From: Chitinophagaceae bacterium
Lineage (GTDB): Bacteria > Bacteroidota > Bacteroidia > Chitinophagales > Chitinophagaceae
Length of the DNA stretch: 9,662 bases
NCBI GenBank assembly: GCA_021323155.1
Contig: JAJTCI010000067.1
Coordinates: 1-9,662 of the forward strand
Direction: 5' to 3'
A program made the position numbers and the translations under genes. The first letter of the stretch is position 1; each line of letters starts with the position of its first letter. Below, piece by piece: positions 6,431 through 9,662 of this stretch. The notes under the pieces were generated by a model. The model had not been told where the DNA came from. It saw only the letters and a program-made list of their open reading frames with translations, and made no database searches.

Positions 6431-7900
6431 ATGCCTGTAAATATTAATCGAAAACATACCCGCTTCCAACCTGACGCCAGCCGTGTGATCGCGCGTTTTT
6501 TTTATGCGGGCGAGGAGCGCGCCACCGTGCTGGTTACAAAACTGCTGGCCATGCCTGAAACGCAGCAACTGCAGGTCCTTTCCCAGGTGCTGAGGGATTT
6601 TTCAAAAAGGCATCGCAGCATATCACATGTATTTGAAAAGAATTTTAATAAACTGCATTTCCTGTTTACTCGGTTGAACATCGAGCCACATTCATTGACT
6701 CATGAGCAAAAGCTGCTGATTGGCGCTTACTTCACCATGGAATATTCGATAGAAGCAGCCGCGTTCTTTAATCCGGCTGTGGTGGAAAGTTCTGATCAGT
6801 CAGGATTGGCGGCAGGGGAGAAGCGGGTCATACTCAGTTTCCGGGCGACCGGTGAGGGACACATTTCGTCCATCGTCTTTCGTAGTGGCGTGATTGACTG
6901 TGATAACAATATCACGATCTCTGCGCCCGGCAAAATGCTGGAATCGCCGGCGCATGTGAAAAATCACGTGTATAAGAAAAAATCATTTCGCCGCAAGCTG
7001 GAGGAAATGCAGGACTGCAACAGCGCGGCCTACCCGGTGATGATGGAGAAACTAACAGAAACGTTCACCTATGAGGAACTGAAAAGATATGTGGAGGAAA
7101 CCAGGAAGCTGGTTCCCGACGATATGAAAAGCCTCGTGCTGCTCAACGAGATCATGTGGCTGGCATCCTCGCACTATGAAATGAACTTTTCCCTGGATAC
7201 CGATATCTCTGAACGGGTCATCTTCCCGATTGCCGATACCGAGATGAAGGGAATAGAAGACGCTCGCTTTGTAAGGTTCATTGATGACAATGGGGATGTG
7301 ACCTTCTATGCAACATATACTGCTTATGACGGCATCACTATTCTGCCAAAATTGCTGCTCACAAAAGATTTTTACCGCTTCAAGGTCATGCCCATACACG
7401 GGGAAGTGGCTCAAAACAAAGGCATGGCACTTTTCCCGCGGAGGATCAATGGAAAGTTTGCGATGTTATGCAGGGGAGACGGTGTTAATAATTACATCTC
7501 TTACTCTGACAACATCAACGTCTGGCGCGAGGCCACCTTGTTACAGTCTCCTGTTCAACCCTGGGAACTGGTGCAGATGGGAAACTGCGGTTCACCCATA
7601 GAAACACCGGATGGATGGCTTGTGTTGACCCACGGAGTGGGTCCTGTCAGGCAATACGTGATCGGCGCTTCACTACTGGATCTTGAGGATCCTTCCAAAG
7701 TGATCGGTCGCCTTGCGGAACCACTCCTGATCGCGACCCAGGTAGAACGGGAAGGCTATGTTCCGAACGTGGTATATTCCTGCGGCGCGATCATTCACAA
7801 TGAACACCTGGTGTTGCCTTATGCCATGAGCGATCATGCCTCAACTTATGCCGTGATCAGGCTTTCAGAATTGATCACTGCATTGAAAGAGGGCAATTAA
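6431..7900 (+). CDS. Long-form GH130-type beta-mannoside phosphorylase/hydrolase
   Basis: The protein is 489 residues from ATG at 6431. A TTG six bases earlier is also in frame, but the ATG is preferred. The C-terminal two-thirds matches the GH130 five-bladed beta-propeller. GIEDARF at about 274-280 contains the conserved Asp (D277) that acts as the catalytic acid in characterised members, followed by YATYTAYDG at 293-301. Other conserved blocks are KGMALFPRRI (330-339), GNCGSPIETPDGWLVLTHGVG (385-405) and GYVPNVVYSCGA (442-453). About 150-200 residues precede the propeller, including RFQPDASRVIARFF and a helical stretch, making it longer than compact GH130 enzymes (about 320-390 residues). 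Known GH130 proteins cleave beta-linked mannosides, by phosphorolysis to mannose 1-phosphate or by hydrolysis. Linkage and mechanism here are not known. With no signal peptide it should act in the cytoplasm, probably on the product of the divergent GT4 pair. Confidence 0.87.
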   Translation: MPVNINRKHTRFQPDASRVIARFFYAGEERATVLVTKLLAMPETQQLQVLSQVLRDFSKRHRSISHVFEKNFNKLHFLFTRLNIEPHSLTHEQKLLIGAYFTMEYSIEAAAFFNPAVVESSDQSGLAAGEKRVILSFRATGEGHISSIVFRSGVIDCDNNITISAPGKMLESPAHVKNHVYKKKSFRRKLEEMQDCNSAAYPVMMEKLTETFTYEELKRYVEETRKLVPDDMKSLVLLNEIMWLASSHYEMNFSLDTDISERVIFPIADTEMKGIEDARFVRFIDDNGDVTFYATYTAYDGITILPKLLLTKDFYRFKVMPIHGEVAQNKGMALFPRRINGKFAMLCRGDGVNNYISYSDNINVWREATLLQSPVQPWELVQMGNCGSPIETPDGWLVLTHGVGPVRQYVIGASLLDLEDPSKVIGRLAEPLLIATQVEREGYVPNVVYSCGAIIHNEHLVLPYAMSDHASTYAVIRLSELITALKEGN

Positions 7901-7912
7901 ATGAGCCGTTTC

Positions 7913-7928
7913 TTAAGGACATCCTTAA
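7913..7928. repeat. Short inverted repeat at the convergent gene ends
   Basis: TTAAGG at 7913-7918 and CCTTAA at 7923-7928 are inverted copies around ACAT. They fill the 24-bp gap between the GH130 stop and the histidine kinase stop, and overlap the latter. There is no strong T-run on either side, so this is at best a weak bidirectional terminator. Confidence 0.35.
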
Positions 7929-9451
7929 TCCATACCGGTGGTTGACATAGCCTGACCATTTTCTCCTAAATCAAAATATGGCAGGGTCAAAACAAATAAA
8001 GTCCCTTCACCCTCCGATGAAAAAGCGCGTATAGCACCCCCATGATTTTCAGCTACCCGCTTGCAGATAGCCAGCCCGATACCGGTGCCCTCGTAATCGA
8101 CACCATGCAGGCGGGTGAACAGGTCAAAGATCTTTGTCGAATGTGCTTGCTCAAAAGCGATCCCGTTATCCTGCACCCGTATTTGCAGGTATTCTTCTGT
8201 ATGCTTCATGCTGTTTAATAATTCGCCGTCGATATTTTCTTTTTGCACCACTGCGGCATCTACACGTATGATCGGGATCGCATTATCGGCTGTACAACAA
8301 TATTTGAGCGAATTCCCGATCAGGTTTTGCATTAATTGCTCGATCTGACCCGGGATAACTGGTGCGCTTGGCAACGTACCGCACTCAATAACCGCATGCT
8401 TCTCACGGATGGTCTCGCTAAGTGACTCCAACACATTTTCCATGACAATATTAAGGTCTTGTTTTGTCAATGGTTTATTCGGCCTTATTAACGATAACTG
8501 CAGGATGTCATCAAGCTGTTCTCTAGCCCGGTCACAACTTTTTAGAATTTTAGAAATCAGTTTTGCCTGCCGCGGTGAGTCTGCTTCAAGCATGCTGCAA
8601 AACACAGATATTTTTCTTACAGGCTCCTTTAATTGATGACTGGACAGGAATGCGAAATGTTCAAGCTGCGAATTTGACGCAGTCAACGCTGTATTCACTT
8701 TGTGTTCCTGCTCAAAAGTTCTTTTGTCAGTTAGATCCCTTATCATTACTACATAACCATCTTTGTTGTGTAGGGGAGTAACAATATAACTTGCCCAAAA
8801 AAGGCTTCCGTTCTTTTTAACTTTCCATCCTTCCGCTTCATACCGGTTGTTAAGTGCTTTGGCCAGGTGCCGTTCTACAGCGAACCTGTTCTCCTGCTCG
8901 TTTTTTCCCGGGTAGAAGATGGACAAAGATTTGCCGGCAACTTCTTTCTCGGTATACCCGATGATATCTTCAGCGGCTTTGCTCCACTTCGCGATCTTAC
9001 CCTTTCTGTCTAACAGGAATATTGCATAGCCTGTTGTTTCATTCATGAGGAAATCATTCAGGTCGTTTGCCCTTTTCTCCTGCGTAATATCAGACGTGAT
9101 TTTCGCGAAGCCGATATGTTTTTTATCATCATCAAAGATCGGCTGCAGTATGCAATGAGCCCAGAAGAGCGAACCGTCTTTTCTTAATCGCCACCAATCC
9201 TCTTCGTATTTACCATGTTCAAGTGCTTCTTTCATCTCCATATCGGGGCGCTCATATTGGTCTTCCCTGCGAAACAGCATTCGGAAATGCTTTCCCATTA
9301 CTTCGGCTTCCTCATAGCCTTTTAACCGCGCGGCACCTTCGTTCCACGAACTGATATAGCCCTCCGTATCCATCATAAAAATGGCGTGATCTTTTATTGC
9401 ATCCAGCAACAACTGGTGCTCTTTCTCACTGATGGCAGACTCCATATACAT
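7925..9451 (-). CDS. Cytoplasmic PAS-PAS sensor histidine kinase (orphan)
   Basis: The protein is 508 residues from ATG at 9451; a second ATG two codons on, at 9445, is equally good and begins MESAISEKEHQLLLDAI. The frame also opens to ATG 9526, but those 25 extra residues have no PAS or signal character. Two PAS+PAC units span about 10-125 (IFMMDTEGYISSWNEGA, then WRLRKDGSLFW and FAKITSDIT) and 133-243. A dimerisation helix follows with the H-box SSHQLKEPVRKI (phospho-His H272). The ATPase domain has an N-box (QNLIGNSLKYC, 375-385), DNGIAFE at 428-434, the F-box IFDLFTRLHG and GTGIGLAI at 455-462. The H-box and ATPase resemble phytochrome-type Bacteroidota kinases. No membrane helix or receiver domain is present, so it should sense a cytoplasmic cue and signal to a separate regulator encoded elsewhere. 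It ends 24 bp from the convergent GH130 gene, and nothing links the two functionally. Confidence 0.88.
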   Translation of the reverse strand: MYMESAISEKEHQLLLDAIKDHAIFMMDTEGYISSWNEGAARLKGYEEAEVMGKHFRMLFRREDQYERPDMEMKEALEHGKYEEDWWRLRKDGSLFWAHCILQPIFDDDKKHIGFAKITSDITQEKRANDLNDFLMNETTGYAIFLLDRKGKIAKWSKAAEDIIGYTEKEVAGKSLSIFYPGKNEQENRFAVERHLAKALNNRYEAEGWKVKKNGSLFWASYIVTPLHNKDGYVVMIRDLTDKRTFEQEHKVNTALTASNSQLEHFAFLSSHQLKEPVRKISVFCSMLEADSPRQAKLISKILKSCDRAREQLDDILQLSLIRPNKPLTKQDLNIVMENVLESLSETIREKHAVIECGTLPSAPVIPGQIEQLMQNLIGNSLKYCCTADNAIPIIRVDAAVVQKENIDGELLNSMKHTEEYLQIRVQDNGIAFEQAHSTKIFDLFTRLHGVDYEGTGIGLAICKRVAENHGGAIRAFSSEGEGTLFVLTLPYFDLGENGQAMSTTGMD

Positions 9452-9613
9452 CCCGTAACAAACATTTAGCCACAACCATTGGTTTGAAGCGACTAGTCCG
9501 CACCGGGGAAGAACGGGGAGGCGCATAAACGTCCCATTATAGTTTCACAACATCTGCTGGAGTTTAGCGACACTCGCTGGATGCAGCTCACCGTGACTTT
9601 CCTCTTCTGCGCA
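9452..9613. other. Intergenic region upstream of the histidine kinase
   Basis: I see no gene here. On the minus strand the sequence just before the kinase start contains AATGTTTG, one mismatch from the TAnnTTTG -7 consensus, but no -33 element at a suitable distance. A small inverted repeat, AGCGA/TCGCT, lies near 9567-9579. The promoter of the kinase gene should be in this stretch, but I cannot place it. Confidence 0.35.
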
Positions 9614-9641
9614 CAAAAAAGGGTCGTCCGCAGACGACCCT
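9614..9641 (-). terminator. Intrinsic terminator for a leftward gene beyond the right edge
   Basis: AGGGTCGTC at 9620-9628 and GACGACCCT at 9633-9641 form a perfect 9-bp stem with a CGCA loop. On the minus strand the stem is followed by six T and then GT, a canonical intrinsic terminator. It would end a leftward transcript entering from beyond 9662 and insulate the histidine kinase gene. Stop triplets (TAA, TAG) occur on the minus strand near 9655-9660 and could be the end of that gene. Confidence 0.82.
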
Positions 9642-9662
9642 CTATCTTCTTCAACTATTATT

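Noticed and set aside
7901..7928. Strong bidirectional terminator between the GH130 and histidine kinase genes
   Set aside because: The inverted repeat is short, AT-rich and lacks a following T-run on either strand, so it is listed only as a weak repeat.
9452..9526. Upstream ATG at 9526 for the histidine kinase
   Set aside because: The added 25 residues have no PAS, membrane or signal character, and the downstream ATGs at 9451 and 9445 directly precede the first PAS domain.

Overview
The window reads as a chromosomal segment of a Bacteroidota bacterium, most like the Chitinophagaceae/Cytophagales (inference). The reasons are a type IX secretion (T9SS) C-terminal sorting domain on the first gene, little Shine-Dalgarno signal upstream of any start, one exact TAnnTTTG box (the Bacteroidota -7 consensus), and a soluble PAS-PAS histidine kinase of a type common in that phylum. 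Base composition and codon use look even throughout. I see no insertion sequence, phage gene, tRNA, rRNA or CRISPR array.

Layout, left to right. (1) 1-1965 (+): a GHL10-type glycoside hydrolase with two fibronectin-III-like modules and a T9SS tail. Its 5' end lies outside the window, and an intrinsic terminator follows at 2033-2061. (2) 2153-2743 (-): a periplasmic TlpA/ResA-like thiol-disulfide protein anchored by a C-terminal membrane helix, with no ATG start. (3) 2829-2905: eleven in-phase 7-bp repeat units, between that gene and the next gene upstream of it. (4) 2911-3927 and 3878-6160 (-): two GT4 glycosyltransferases overlapping by 50 bp. The first to be transcribed is a fusion of a GT4 module with a large helical domain resembling a six-hairpin toroid. 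(5) 6161-6430: a divergent intergenic region. (6) 6431-7900 (+): a long-form GH130-type mannoside phosphorylase/hydrolase. (7) 7925-9451 (-): an orphan cytoplasmic PAS-PAS histidine kinase, convergent with the GH130 gene. (8) 9620-9641: a hairpin followed on the minus strand by a T-run, so it is a terminator for a leftward gene beyond the right edge.

The most interesting unit is 2911-7900. It holds two predicted cytoplasmic glycosyltransferases, one carrying a glycosidase-like toroid, divergent from a GH130 enzyme. None of the three has a signal peptide or membrane segment. This suggests a self-contained intracellular system that builds a glycoside, probably mannose-based, and recovers it by phosphorolysis. 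That function is inferred from families and gene order; the substrate cannot be read from the sequence. The GHL10 protein and the TlpA-like protein both act outside the cytoplasm and look unrelated to this unit.
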